DNA of 64,000 nt from Limonium bicolor (lineage: Eukaryota > Streptophyta > Magnoliopsida > Caryophyllales > Plumbaginaceae). The stretch's first letter is position 1. Each line of letters opens with the position of its first letter. Position numbers and translations under genes: made by a program. Of the stretch, positions 21,637 to 34,335 are shown one piece after another. A model generated the notes under the pieces. That model was given only the letters and a program-made list of their open reading frames with translations, made no database searches and had not been told where the DNA came from. The stretch is from positions 29,382,337 through 29,446,336 of the forward strand of contig CM041780.1 in NCBI GenBank assembly GCA_023374045.1, given 5' to 3'.

Positions 21637-24600
21637 TGTAACACCCCATCTCAATCCAATCGTGGTTATCGCAACTTAACAACATATATACAAACGTTGC
21701 AGTGGAATTAAATAACACTCCAGGTCCTTGCCACGGTCTGACAAACAGTATATACCGAACATTAGTATACTAAATCTTAACCATTACATATCCTCAGTAC
21801 AATTTTTTTCATATCTCATTACATTATACACAACTTACTACATCTCATACCAATCACTAAACGAGTGTACAGGCACAACTCACACAACTAAAAGAAGACA
21901 ACCCGAAGTAATTTCTACCCGATCCTACTCTCAGGACTGTCGCCTTCTGTTGTTCACCTGCGAAATAAAAACAGCCCCCAAAGGGGGTCAGCAAAATTGC
22001 TGGTACGATCCTCTCATGGCCCCCAAGCTAACGTGGCTACGACGACTAATTGTCGATAGCATGGAGGTTGATTAGATGCACAACATAATAGAAGGTGCCA
22101 TAAACAACAAGCCACATATGAACAATCAAAGTTCAAACACAATGAACGACTTAAAAGTGTTCCCTTAATTAGTGAGTTAATCATTTAACTCCTTAAGGTA
22201 TGTTTCCTCTTAATCTCGGTCCAACCTTATCTTAACTTAATCTTAATCCTTATCTCAGTCTTAGAATACAACCATCCTTTAAGTAGAAATGACTGTATCT
22301 TTTCTCAACCTTATATTAATTAAGTCAACCGTTCTCTTATTTGAATTGGTTAGCCCTTAGTTCGTTGTTTATTTTTGTAGAGCTTGGTTAACCCTAGCTA
22401 GCAGCAGTACACTTACCGATAATAAACAACATTTCTTAAAATGTTGGGGATGTAGGCTAGATCCCGGCACACCATCTTAGTATGCCCTCCCTCCTAAAAC
22501 AAGTAGTCCGAGGAGGTCGAGTCTATATGTCGACTCTAGGTGACAAGTCCGAAGACAAGTCATATTTGGAAGTCGGTATCTGATAAGGATACCGACCTCC
22601 CCCAATACACATGTGCCGGTACCATTCCGGATTCCTCACTCCCCCCAAGTTCCAGTTAGTAGACGTCTCAAAGTCAATGTTTGTTAGTTAACCTCTTTTG
22701 GTAACTAATAAAACAATATTTGGGAGTGTTCCTTAATCTCACACAATTCTTTACTAAACAATAGTTAGTAAGTTCTCACGGTAAGTTGTGTTAGTTTTCA
22801 AACATCACACACAACAATACAACAACATAATATTCCTGTTGCATGCTTTATCTTGTTTAGCGGGCACACAAAAACAAATAGCACACAAGCCGAGGGACAC
22901 CTCGTTAGCAAGCAGGTCACAAGAAAGACTGTACAGTTCTCCGTTGGTTGTTCGGTTGCTTGCTCTCCTCCGGAGTCCAAATTCCCAAGTCCTAAAACAT
23001 TCATCGAACTTGGTGGTTAATTACTTTTAATTAACCTAGCTTACTTAATCACTAATGTTTTCCAACTAAATACTACTTAGGTTCTTATAAACTTACTCTT
23101 AAGTGAATCACTTCTCCTCATTCCCTATACCTATTCACCCACTTAATTATCATTGTTACTCACCAAACATGTCTTAAACACCTTATATTATCATTACATA
23201 TCATCAATCCCTATCTAGCACCTCTTAAATTCTTACTAACTTAACCTTAAACACTTAAAACCATTTTACTTACCTAAATCTCTTAAGTCCTTATATGCTT
23301 ATCTTTCTAATCATCGTCACTCCTCTAATGTTGGACCACTAAGTCATTGTATTATAAACTCAATCTCATAAGTTAATCATTTCTCATTATTTCTCACACT
23401 TGTCCACCCTTCTAATGGTCATAAAATGTCACCGAACAAGGCCTAAACATCATCTAAAACCATTACCATCCAATCCCCCATCATTAGAAGCCAAAATTTT
23501 TTTTTCTCTGCACTAGACCGCCCCTCTGGCGTGGTCCCAGGGGCGGTCCCAACCAGAAACCTCATACGCTGCAGAATTCCACTGGACCTCCCCACATGGC
23601 GGTCCCCAGCAGAACCAATTTTCCAAAGTGCTTTTCTCCTCATTTTGAACTCCAAATTCACCCCAATCTTTTCCCACTCATCCACAATCTTTCCACATGT
23701 TTAAACACCTTAAAACATGCACTAACCTTCCTCAAACATCACCAAACTTGACACTCAATTCTTACAAAATTTTACACTTAACACTTGATTCCTTACACTT
23801 CCCTCTAGTGACTTTGCCTAAGACCTCAACTAATCATTATGTTTCTTCACAGCCATCTTAACTCCTCCTCAAGCATCATTATGCATACCATTTTACTTTA
23901 CTCAAACTTCTCGAAACTATATATAATATAGCACATGCTTACATCCTTACAAGTCATTATATCTTATTTTTCCTTCAAACTTTGTACAGTTTCTTAGCTT
24001 CCTTAACCATGGTTGGTGCCTTAAATTCACCATTGTAACCCCTAGTCCCTCTTTAGCATCCCCAGGTCTTCTTAGTACTCAAGAACTTCATAGTTTATCC
24101 ATTTTCACCAAAAACAACCCTTAATGTTTACTAGAACATCCTTTGTCATAAAATCTCCTTAGAACACCTTAAACACTTAGTTTCCTCTCCAAATTTTGAC
24201 ATGGCTTCTTTAGTATATTACTACACCCACACATTTAGTTTTTCACCCTTAATACAATTATGAACACTCAAATCCTTAGTACACAATCTTAGCACACAAA
24301 TTACACCCTCCTAACCTCTAATTCCTCCTCGACAACTCTAGGTCATTCAAATCCTCAAGAACACCGTCGTTAACTTATTTTCACTCAAATTTTGCCATAG
24401 CTCCTTTAGTATATTATCATGCCCCAAATGCATTGTTTTTCTCACTCAATCATCTCACACACTTTATACCCTTTCTCATCATATGTTCTCACCCAAATCA
24501 ACTCATTCATAATAAACTCAATATAATGCAATAATCTTAAATAGCATAGCACTAAGGCTCTGAAATGACATGGCTCTTAGGCCCTTAAATGACTTAAACT

Positions 24601-26170
24601 TAAACACTGAATTTCCCACAATAAAAGCTTTCAACCTGCAAATACACACATCAATGCTCCCATAGCAATATAAGTGTTCTCATAATTCATCTTATAGTTA
24701 TCTTACGAACTCATTTCCATTGGCTCCTTAGTCACAAGTTCACAAGCTTGTTTAAATTCTTTTTTCCTAGGTTATACAACCCATTACTTAAAGTAAGCTT
24801 TAAGCTACATTAGTACTCATCTAAAACTCATTCCTTAAAACTTAACCACCATTTGGTAAGCAATTTACCTTGTTTTTCCTCAAGCTTCTCTTACTTCCCT
24901 CCTTAGGTTTTCTTGATTGAATTTTGGCAAGGACTTCAATCCTCTTGCCAATGTTCTAATCCACATTCAAATAACGTAATGAGCACTAAACAATGTGCCT
25001 AAACTCATAGAATTCATCCTTAGGTTAAAATATTGTTTTAAAGCTTAAAAGTATATGTTTACCTTTGAATTTTGGAATGGCGTTCATAATGAAGCAAGGC
25101 AAGACCTCCTAAAGTCTATGGAGAATAGAATCAAGCTAGAACAAGGGATAAAACAAGCTATCTTAAGGGGCAAATTTTTGGCCATATTGAAAAAATGATG
25201 GAAAGTTGATTTTTCTTTCACTTTCATTACCTTAGATGAATGGAGAACCAAAAGAGCACTTCAAACTTGATTTTCTTCCATCAATGGAGTTTTCTCATGG
25301 CACCAAACTTGAGCTTTGATTGATTTGAAAAGATAGAAAGGAAGGCCTTGGTCTAACTAAGAGAAATCTATGCTTAGTTTTGGATTTGGAGCTAAGATGA
25401 ACATTTGGTGGACAAATGAAGGTGGTGGTGCCATGGTTGCTGCTGGACGGCTTTAGAACAGAGAAGAAGAATAATAAAACGTTTATGAAGAAGAGAAATG
25501 AAGAAGAGAGGAGAGAGGTAGGCTAGTACAAGGTATTTTGCTTTTAAAAAGGTAATAGTACTATTCTCTCTTTTACTCTCTTCATTTCCCTTAATTTGCT
25601 GGCTCCTCATGGTGACTCACCATGTAAAACCGTCCCCTCTTAGTAAACAAGATATTAATGGTCTTGTTTGACCAACTTATTGACTTATGTTGACTAAAGC
25701 CTAAACTAGGCACTATTTGGCACTATTCACAAATTACTGCACAAATTCGTGAAAGTTTTGGTTTCCCATTGATTTAGGCTTCCTAATGTGATAATAATTA
25801 GTACAAATGTTGATTAAGGTGTAACAATGGCCATTTAGCCACTCAAAACTCATTTCTAAGATAATTTCTCAAAAAGGTGCTTTAAGAAGTCTTAAAGCAC
25901 ATTTTTGTGTTAAAGCTTTTTTTTGAGCTAGGTTTTCTTTAGTAATTGATTTACCATGTCAATTATCATGTTAATAAGGTATTATAATGATATTTGGGTG
26001 CTAATCAAGGTCACTCCAAGCTTAGAGCACATTTTGCTTAAATTGCCCTTAAGGTGTTTTCTTGTGTTTTCCTTGGTTTAAACTGTCTACCAATGTTTCT
26101 AAGGCATGTTTTAGCCTTATTAAATCATAAATTGATGTTTACTTAGCATACTTAGGTTTGGGGTATTTCA
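21637..26170 (-). mobile_element. Solo Tekay LTR H (4534 bp)
   Basis: In plus coordinates it runs TGTAACACCCC to GGGGTATTTCA and is bounded by the perfect 5-bp duplication GCATA (21632-21636 and 26171-26175). It interrupts gag exon 2 of element A; element B shows the empty site. It shares with the other Tekay LTRs the leader-intron signals (24636-25062), the post-intron conserved block near 24560-24600 and a short GC hairpin patch at about 23515-23600. I find no internal domain, so it is a solo LTR. Short frames within it are AT-rich noise. Confidence 0.9.
24636..25062 (-). other. Predicted leader intron in LTR H
   Basis: Donor TTCAAAG|GTAAAC and acceptor GTGTATTTGCAG|GTTGAAAG on the minus strand, 427 bp, aligned with the leader introns of the LTRs at 3340 and 27403. 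Confidence 0.55.
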
Positions 26171-27190
26171 GCATAAGTGAGCTGTAGTGGCTCCTCAGCG
26201 GTGGTGGTCTGGGCTTGGCCTTTGCCACCCTGTTGCTAACCTTTCTGGGACTGGGGGTAAGGCTTCTTCTTCTTTCCTCCCCCGTAACCTTGCGTTCTTT
26301 GCCCCTCACTCGAAGCCTTGCGCTTGTGCGCATTCTCCTCGTCCCTAAGACGGACGGTGATCTCGACCTTAGCAAGCGGCATGATAGCACTCCTGAATTT
26401 AGGATGTCAGTCATGCCTCGCAAATTAAACTCACATTCACATTTACTTACTGTATACACTTATTCACATCACACTGTATTTTTTTACATGCAAGGTAGTA
26501 TATTTAGCTGGCCCCTATCCTGTAGTGTAGGCGGTGGCTGAGTCCGTTGTAAAAACGGTTACCAGAACCCGATTCGAATACCGCAAGTCTGGTAGCAGGT
26601 GGATAAGGTCGGTGAAGGCGGTATAGTTCTCGTCTACCGACATCTTGTCCCCTTGCCTCAGACTATCCAGCTCTAGGCGTTTAGCCTCTTGTACATGCAC
26701 CGGGTAGTACTTGGCTCGCAGCAGAGCCGTGTACTCCCTCCATCCAAACTCAGGATCAGCTATCCTGTCATCTCTCACAAGCTTCCACCAACTCCTTGTC
26801 GAACCCTTCAGATAGTAAACGACAAGATGAACCTTGGCTCCAGCAGGCACATCCAAGTCTCGTAGGCGGTCTCTAGTTCGAAGATATACGCCTCCAGCTT
26901 ACTAGGGTCGATCTCCCCATGAAAAGACGAGGGTCTCAGATCTACCAACGCCTTGACCCAGTTGGTCTCGGGCGGCTGTGGTTGCGGTTGTGGGCCTTAA
27001 TGGTCCGCACCGCCTTGCTACTGCTGCTGCCCTACTGCATCACAGCCACCAATTATGGGACCATCTGGCCTACGGCGGTGCTGCTCTACGTCAACCATAA
27101 CTTGTGTCGTAGTGTTCTCCCCCAGGTCTACCGTATCTCCAATACCGAGCCCGTTGCCTCTTCCTCTTGGTCGACCTAACATCGGTATTC
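26171..27190 (-). pseudogene. Element A gag, exon 1 and part of exon 2 (decayed)
   Basis: The capsid region is recognisable between about 26530 and 26860 (YYLKGSTRSWWKLVRDDR, EYTALLRAKYYPVHVQEAKR, LDSLRQGDKMSVDE), as in the retrotransposon gag family. Frameshifts separate it from the N-terminal part. A predicted 95-bp intron (26393-26487; donor CAT|GTAA, acceptor ATTCAG|GAGTGC) separates it from exon 2, whose end lies beyond solo LTR H at 21594-21636. It is the 5'-most coding part of A; the PBS follows at 27386. Confidence 0.85.
26393..26487 (-). other. Predicted gag intron 1, element A copy
   Basis: 95 bp, GT-AG. The acceptor context CTAAATTCAG|GAGTGCTATC is identical to that of element B (39218-39313). 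Confidence 0.6.
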
Positions 27191-27385
27191 ACATGGATAT
27201 TCATTAGCATCGTGCTTACAAACTTAGCGGTTCCAACGGTTTGTAACGCCTTCCCGACAGTAAGGTATTTCCACACTTAGTTAGTGGTTAACCTTTTCAT
27301 AACTGCTCACTCAGGTAACTATGGTTAGGTTTCCTAACTCGATATGTTCCTAAGCTCGGTATTCCGGTCATCAAAGCGATACTTC

Positions 27386-27397
27386 TCTCTGATACAA
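27386..27397 (-). promoter_or_regulatory. Element A primer-binding site, tRNA-iMet type
   Basis: The minus strand reads TTGTATCAGAGA, five bases from the LTR. The canonical initiator-Met site is TGGTATCAGAGC; the match is imperfect, consistent with decay. Confidence 0.6.
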
Positions 27398-27494
27398 CTT
27401 TTTGGAACACCCCTACTGTGAACTTAACAATAAACCAAAACTGCAGCGGAATTTAGAACTTAAACGGTAACTAAACGGGTCGGTGTTACACGCC

Positions 27495-27516
27495 GTTAGC
27501 CACCCACGTGGCTAAC
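27495..27516 (-). other. LTR-end hairpin, covarying stem
   Basis: Arms GTTAGCCAC and GTGGCTAAC with loop CCAC in plus coordinates; homologous to 6682, 40259 and 63873. Confidence 0.7.
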
Positions 27517-28042
27517 AAGGCTAAATACGCACATGTGTACCGATCTGATGGACACAGACTCCTGAGCAATAGGTACTAACATCCACATATATACATAACC
27601 AACAATACCGAGTACTTATTTACAAACCGTCACTGTAAAACTGTCGCTGTCAAAATGTACCGCCACTGTAATTCTAAGGATACAAAATATAGCACCATAG
27701 GAGCATAGGCGCATCCCGGGCCCAACATCCAAATACTACCAAATGTACACAACATTACACCGAGGATCTAAAGCCACTCCGCAACCAATTGTCATGATAG
27801 CATGGCATTGATTTTAACATACAACTTACATAACATAGCTACAAGCATTGCATCACAAACAACCAACACACATACATAACGGGAACGGTTCTCTTCAGGT
27901 ACCGAACCAAACATATTTAGTCAACTTAGAGAGCCTAGAGAATGATGTCAAACTCATGGTAAGCTCATTACATAACTCGTTACCGTTCTGTTTGACGAAC
28001 GAGTAACTTAACCCCAAAGATGTGTCGGATATAGTGATCCAA

Positions 28043-30528
28043 CACTAGTAAAAATAATAATTTATAACACTTCTATTATAACACGGTTTAGCTTAATGAG
28101 TGTTATAAAATGTATTATAGCACGGTTCAGTTTCATATGCATGTTATAAGTCATTTTCATAACATAGAATGAAGATTTGCAACACGGTTGATTTTAAACC
28201 TTGTTGTGAAATAGTAAAGAAAAATAAATAATGAGTCTTGCTACCCGTTAAGTGTCAGCCGTGTTTTTTATTTATTTGCACAGGTTTGATAACACGGGTC
28301 TATTAGCCAACCGAGTTTTATAATTCTTTAATTAGATATAGGAAACTAGGTTGGGTATCTTCCAACTCATTTCTACAACCCACCTATGTACTCTCCATCG
28401 TGGTCTCTCTATGGTCAGGGCCATCACCAATGCACAGCGGCGTCCACACACGACGACACACACACCACACCGGTCTTATGCCGAGGCACCAGGGCACACT
28501 GGCTTCCACCAGCGGCGGCGTAGTAACTTCTTCACCAACGAGCGGAGGCCTTCTACCACTCCTTAACCAAGACTCTCAAATTACTCAAGGCAGCAATACC
28601 GTGAACATTTCCACAGTTGAATGAGTGGAGTCGGTAGTAGCGGTAACTTCCTAGATAGTGAGTGACTCCCTCGAAAGTCAAGTTGATTGATATACCTCAC
28701 CACAATACCAATCATTATTTTCCAGTTTCCGTCACGTTCTAGTCGGGCTCCAATCTGAAAATCACCTACCCTCTTTAATGGGTTTTCTAAGGTTACATTT
28801 CTCGTTCATTTGTCTATAACTTAGTTTGGTTTGATTGCTGAATGAAACATAACTCATGTATTATGGGCATTTTAGGGGTTTTCAATAGTAGGCGGTTTTG
28901 AGGATTTTGTTTGTCTGGTTGATGTAGAAATGTAGTGCTATATGGGCTAGTCATCTGGTGGCGTGGAACTATACTAAAATTACAGAAGATTTGTTAGTTA
29001 AACACATATTTGTAGGTTCCATTGTAGGATTACGTGAATTCATATCGGTTATATAGATGTATAAGGAATGTATACAATTTTGATGTTGGAGATAGTGTTT
29101 GTTTATGAGGACCAGGGATTAGATGGAGAAATATTATTGGTAAGGAATTATAAATTGTACATGTGCAAATGTTTATTGATGTTGTTATGCAGTGTTCGTG
29201 ACTGATTGTTAAATTACTTAAACCTATTGATAAGATATATAATCTTGTTCTCTGTTATTGAAAAAGCCATAATTTATTGCAGGTTTTAATCTTTACATAT
29301 GGACATGCATGGGTATACTGAAATATGATCTGAACAAAAATGCTAAGAAATCAATGGTCCTTCGGTTCCCTTGGTTTCATGCTGCTACTATGATCATGTT
29401 GTTGATTTCTTGTTTATAATCATAATGTTAGGGATTTGAGCAAATTAACTATAGCAAGGTACGACACTCCAATCGTTGGATGTCCGGTTAGTTCTCTAAT
29501 GTTTTTGTTGAAACATCCAGCAGATATCCACTCTTGCTACTGCTAACTAATGTTTTTGTTCTCACTGCTATGCATATTTTTGGCAGCATCAATACTCATG
29601 TTTCATCCCTTTTTATGGTCATCTTTGTAGACTTAATTACTAGAACATCCTCCTAGATCATTCTGGTTCAAATTTGAGCACTAAACGATCATACAACTGC
29701 TTTAGTAATAGTGTTGATGCAATCCATTCTACTACTACTTATAGCTCATAAACTGTGCAAATTACTCTTCTGGTTAATTAATGCTTCATTTAGTAATACT
29801 TTGATATTTTTTACTTACTTCTCAGCGTAGAAGATGACAAAAAGGATTGGGCAAGTCAGCGGAATAGAGATCCATGTTTGGAACTTTTAGTAAGCAAAGA
29901 TTTGTTAGGTGCTTTTTTCCTATTTATATGCAAGGAATTGTAAAAGCTTTGAATAATTTTGTGTAACTGGAAATGGGGACTGAGTAGAAATGTGAAAAGT
30001 TTGTATAGTATTGTGCACTGACAAATGAAGAATGAATAAAAATGTGAAAGAGTTTGACATTTTTGTGAGTTTGCGAGATGCGCAGCTATTTGTATGTTGG
30101 AGTGTGATCATATCAATGGGTCACATTTGTAAATTGACTGGTATTATTAAACCTAATAAACTGTAAATGTAGAAAAAAACAGAAAAAACAAAATTAATTT
30201 TTTTTAAAAGCTGAATGATTTTATAACATGGTTATATGCTCAACTGTGTTATAAAAGTGTGTATGATAACGTGGTTGAGTCGCCTGTAATGTACTTATAT
30301 AACACGGTTCATGGAAAGCCGAATTATAAAACCATTTTTCCCACCATCGTTTATGTCTTTATACCATGGGTTTTGGTTGAACAAACCGTGTTATATAAAA
30401 TTTTATAACACGATTATTAACGGTGTTATAAAATACTAATTATTATGACTGCAGTTTATAACACACTCCTTAACCGGTAATAAAAATAATTTTAACCGTG
30501 TTATAAAGTGTTTTTTCTACTAGTGTTG
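28043..30528. mobile_element. Non-autonomous CACTA-like DNA transposon
   Basis: The left end is CACTAGTAAAAA and the right end reads TTTTTCTACTAGTG followed by TTG, giving inverted termini CACTAGTARAAAA. Near both ends the word TATAACACGGTT and its complement recur many times, like subterminal transposase-binding repeats of CACTA elements. CAA flanks both sides (28040-28042, 30529-30531) if the terminus includes TTG. The matching site in LTR 40167-42217 is empty. The 2.5-kb interior has no transposase motif; 28380-28640 is GC-richer and could be a captured gene fragment, but I cannot name it. Confidence 0.75.
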
Positions 30529-31323
30529 CAAGCACACCGTACATAATTACCCCCTAGTCCGATCAATAGACAGACAGGTAAGCTTGGTTAAGCTTGTGGG
30601 TGATTGTAATCCGATAAGGAAAAACAACCATAACATAAAGAGAGGCGAATCTGATTCAGATATCAACTGCCGTACATAGACGCGTGACCGGAACGACCGG
30701 ATTCCTCTCTCCCCAGTTAACCACTTGTTAGAAGTCCCATTAATGGATCTTGACACATTCAATCACAAATATGTATTTAGGTCCAGTTAGGCACACAAGG
30801 GAGATGAGATGTAGTTTAACAACACATACCACAACTAGCTCATACATAGCCATGGTTATAACGTTCCTTGGGTCGAAACATTAAACCGAGTACCGCTTTA
30901 TTACGTGTCCTAGTTTAGTTAATTAGCTGGTTAGTACGTATTCGAAGTTAACGGTACTGGTACACTCACGTCACAATAATAACAATGACTGTAAACTCGT
31001 TACACGATTTAAGTCTTACAAGTCATAAACATACAGAAAACAAACAACACACAATCCGGTGTATACCGATAGGCAGCAGACTACAAGAAAACCATACCTT
31101 GGTCCTTGTTATGTTCGAGTTCCACCGAAGGTAGTTCCTATACATAATTAATAAGGTCGGTTAATTACCTTAATTATCTTTCAATTTTACTAAGTGTTTA
31201 ATATACTCACATAACACGTTTTGCAATCAAACTTACACTTGTTATCCTCATTATACCCACTAGGGTTTACTACATAAGTCACATTTCTTCACTGTTTCTT
31301 TTTGTTTTGACAAGTATGGGCCC

Positions 31324-31590
31324 GACCGACCCAACCCTTGGGTCGGTCCACAGTAACATTTGGGTTCACTGATTTTTCCCCGACCGACCCAAGCCAATTC
31401 CGACTGACCCAAAGCCCTCTGGGTTGGTCCATTACAAAAACATTTTCATTCTTTGTTTAGCCCGACCAACCCACCGACCGACCCAACCCCCTGGGGTCGG
31501 TCGATTCCAGAAACATTCCCGTTGCCTTATTACATTCCGACCAAGCCAGCCAGGGTCGGTCCCCTAGGCTCGGTCGACTGTAGAAACTTC
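31324..31590. repeat. GC-rich hairpin array in LTR M
   Basis: The first unit has perfect 11-bp arms GACCGACCCAA (31324-31334) and TTGGGTCGGTC (31338-31348). Three further CCGACC/GGGTCGGTC units follow at about 31381, 31462 and 31538, most trailed by an AGWAAC word. It lies downstream of the leader-intron acceptor on the minus strand, like the array at 4702. The copy in B's other LTR is at about 41694-41975. Confidence 0.8.
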
Positions 31591-32384
31591 CCAAAACTTG
31601 TCAAATTTTCTCTAAACTTTCCCTCAAGCCTCCTAATGTGTTCTAACATTATTTGGAACACTTAAATCTTCATATAACATCCGCAAAACTCATTTTCTAA
31701 CTCACTTCTAAACTCCTTAAACACTTACTCATTTTCTTACAAAATTTCTAACACTTGCAATGTTTTTTCCTTAAGTTCCTAAATGGTATACCATACCTAA
31801 AATCTCAACTAACCCAAATTGTTTCATTATCACCACTGCAATTCCTCCAAAAGCATTATTCCTCACTAAGACCTCTCTTACACAAACTTCTCAACACTTC
31901 TTTCCACAAGTTCAAACTTCTTCTTTACAAGACATTATCTTTTCGTTGTTTTCCCAAGTTTGCACAAGTCCTAAATATATTCCCACCATGACTTTGGTGT
32001 ATCTCAAATCACTCATTTCCACACCAAATCCTCCAAAACAAAGCCTAAGTCATTTTAATGCTTATAAACACTTGTCACCAAATCAACCCTTAAAACTTCC
32101 AAGCACAACCTAGGTCACTAAACTTCACTTAAGCACCTAAATTTTTGTTTCTTACCCAAATTTTGACATAGCTTTGCTAGCACTTCCTTACAACCCAAAG
32201 CACAAGGTTTTTCACCTTTAAACAATCAAGAACATTTATACACACAAGAATGTTCTTTACACACAACTAAGCCTTATACCACACTACATCACAATATAGT
32301 GCATATTTTAGATTGCTTGGCACTTAGGCCCTTAAATAACATAAATCTTAAACACTGAAATTCCACACACTAATTGCCTTTGAC

Positions 32385-32705
32385 CTGCAAATACACACAA
32401 CATCACATATGCCCTTTAATAATCTCCTTGAGGATAGTTTTCTAGCTCAATTACCATTGGTTCCTTAGGTAGTTTATTAAGTATTTTAAAGCTCAATTTC
32501 TGAAGACACATTAAACCACATTAAGTTAGGTTATTTACCTCTTTCTTCAAGTTTCTTGAATTGAAGCTAACAAGGAACTTGATCACTTGTCAACCTTCTA
32601 TCCATACACACATATAGGGTAATGAGCTTTAAGACTCATACTTAAACTCGTATATAAACCCTAGTATTACATAAGTGTTTTAAAACATTAAAATAGAAGT
32701 TTTAC
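32385..32705 (-). other. Predicted leader intron in LTR M
   Basis: Donor TTCCAAG|GTAAAA and acceptor GTGTATTTGCAG|GTCAAAGGC on the minus strand; 321 bp. Confidence 0.6.
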
Positions 32706-33290
32706 CTTGGAATTGAATGAGAATTGGATTAGGTATCAAGATAGGACTCCACCTAGCCCTTTGAAGTTTGAAATGAAGCTATGAAAGAGCAAGAGAAAAC
32801 ACCATCAATGGGTGATTCTTGGTCATTTACAAAAATGAGAGGAAATGTTATTTTTTCTTTGGTATTCTTTATCTTGAAGCAATGGAGAATGGCAAGGTAG
32901 AAAAAAGATGAGTTCATGCTCCTTCAATGGTGATTCATCTTGGCACCAAAATTGAGCTTTTGATGATTTGAAAAGACAATGTGGTAGAGCTTGATCAAAC
33001 TAAGTGAATGGTGGTCTTGGAATTAATTTTGGAGCATGGAGCTAGGAGTTAGAAGCATATGGAGATGGAGATTGGTATGGTTGCTATAGCAAAACCGATT
33101 TGAAGAAGGGAGAGAGGATGAAGACGACGTGGGAAACAAAGAGAAAAGAAGAGAATGAGGTGAGAGGTTATGTTTGTGAGATATTTAAACATAAAGTAAA
33201 TAGTGAATTTACACTTTATTTCCTTTCTTCCAAATTTAACTAGTTAATTGTGGTGAGTCACACTTAAAACCGGCCCCCTAAGTCAAATGT

Positions 33291-33302
33291 GATATTTTAT
33301 AG
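33291..33302 (-). promoter_or_regulatory. TATA-like box in LTR M
   Basis: The minus strand reads CTATAAAATATC, followed shortly by GGGGGCCGGTTT, a block also found downstream of the AT box at 3861 in the plus-strand LTR. Confidence 0.55.
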
Positions 33303-33811
33303 TCTTTGTTGACCAATTAATTGACTTATGTTGACTTATGACTTAAACTAGCACTATTTGAGCACTATTCATAAATTAGTGCACATAATTGTGACATTTT
33401 TTATTTCCCATTGTTTTAGACTTTCTAATGTGATACTAAGTAGTACAAATGTTGATTAAAGAGTAATTCTGGGCATTTAGCCACTCAAAACCCATTTCTA
33501 AGACAATTTTTCAAAATGTGCTTTAAGACTCCTTAAACCACATTTTGTGCTTAAACTTGTTTTCAAGCTTGGTTTTCTTTGGTAATTGGTTTAACATGTC
33601 CATTATCATGTTAATAAAGTCTTGTTAAGCCCTTTGGGTCTTAACCAAGGTCCCAAAGCTTGGAGCCCATTTTTGCTCTAATTGCCTTTATGGTACTTTA
33701 TTGTGTTTTCTATGGTTTAAAATTGTTCACTAACATTTATAAGGCACTTTTTATCCTTAATATACCATAATTTTAATATTTAAACACATATAAAGATTGG
33801 GGGGTATTTCA

Positions 33812-34089
33812 ATCTACGCCCCCTTAAAAGAACTTTTTTCCCCAAAGTTCACACTACTTCCCACATCTCTTAAATCAGAACACAGGGATTACTTATTAAA
33901 CATACTTTTATACAAACATACTTACATAATATCGGACTCAAGGTCCTGGTAACATAACATCATTTAGACTCAAAAGGACTATTACATATCAACATAGACA
34001 ATGTATTTCAATACATGTCGTACATACATAACTGAAACGGCTCTACCCCCCTAAAAAGGGGTATGCCCCGTACCCTATACATACAAATA
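33812..34089 (-). mobile_element. Element B 3' untranslated region with PPT and second polypurine tract
   Basis: The minus strand reads CTTTTAAGGGGGCGTAGAT directly before the LTR (33812-33830), the 3' PPT. A second tract, TTTTTAGGGGGGTAGAG, lies at 34041-34057. Two spaced CGGACTC/GGTCC-type repeats lie between. The chromodomain reading frame enters at 34090. Confidence 0.8.
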
Positions 34090-34335
34090 CTAAGGAGTAA
34101 ACAATGATGGGTACTTCGCCCTCATTTTATCTTTCAGCTCCCAAGTAGCCTCCTCGACCTCCTGGTTAGACCAGAGGACTTTCACAAGTCGAACAGACTT
34201 ATGGCGAGTGTCTCGAGTCTTAGTATTCAGAATCCATACGGGAGTCTCCACTGATCGCATGGTCGGCTCTAAGATTAGCCTTTCGGGATGAAGCACATGA
34301 GACGGATGGGACATATATTTCTTCAGCTGAGACAC
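34090..34335 (-). pseudogene. Element B chromodomain at the integrase C-terminus
   Basis: An 81-codon open stretch: SQLKKYMSHPSHVLHPERL, then WILNTKTRDTRHKSVRLVKV, then LWSNQEVEEATWELKDKM and YPSLF. The R.VK.LW....EATWE pattern is the chromodomain-like tail of Tekay/Del chromoviruses, thought to guide integration into particular chromatin. It continues integrase in the ancestral polyprotein but is separated from it here by stops around 34336-34554. Confidence 0.88.

Larger units (their letters stand above)
27403..33811 (-). mobile_element. LTR M shared by Tekay elements A and B, with nested CACTA element
   Basis: In plus coordinates it runs TGGAACACCCC to GGGGTATTTCA. On its left lie the PBS and gag of A; on its right lie the PPT and 3' end of B. 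It is therefore both the 5' LTR of A and the 3' LTR of B. Without the transposon at 28043-30528 it is about 3.9 kb. It aligns with B's other LTR (40167-42217) until that one breaks off. Landmarks: TATA-like box about 33291, leader intron 32385-32705, hairpin array 31324-31590, LTR-end hairpin 27495-27516. Confidence 0.88.

Noticed and set aside
28043..30528. Autonomous CACTA element
   Set aside because: No transposase-like motif or long frame is present in the 2.5-kb interior.
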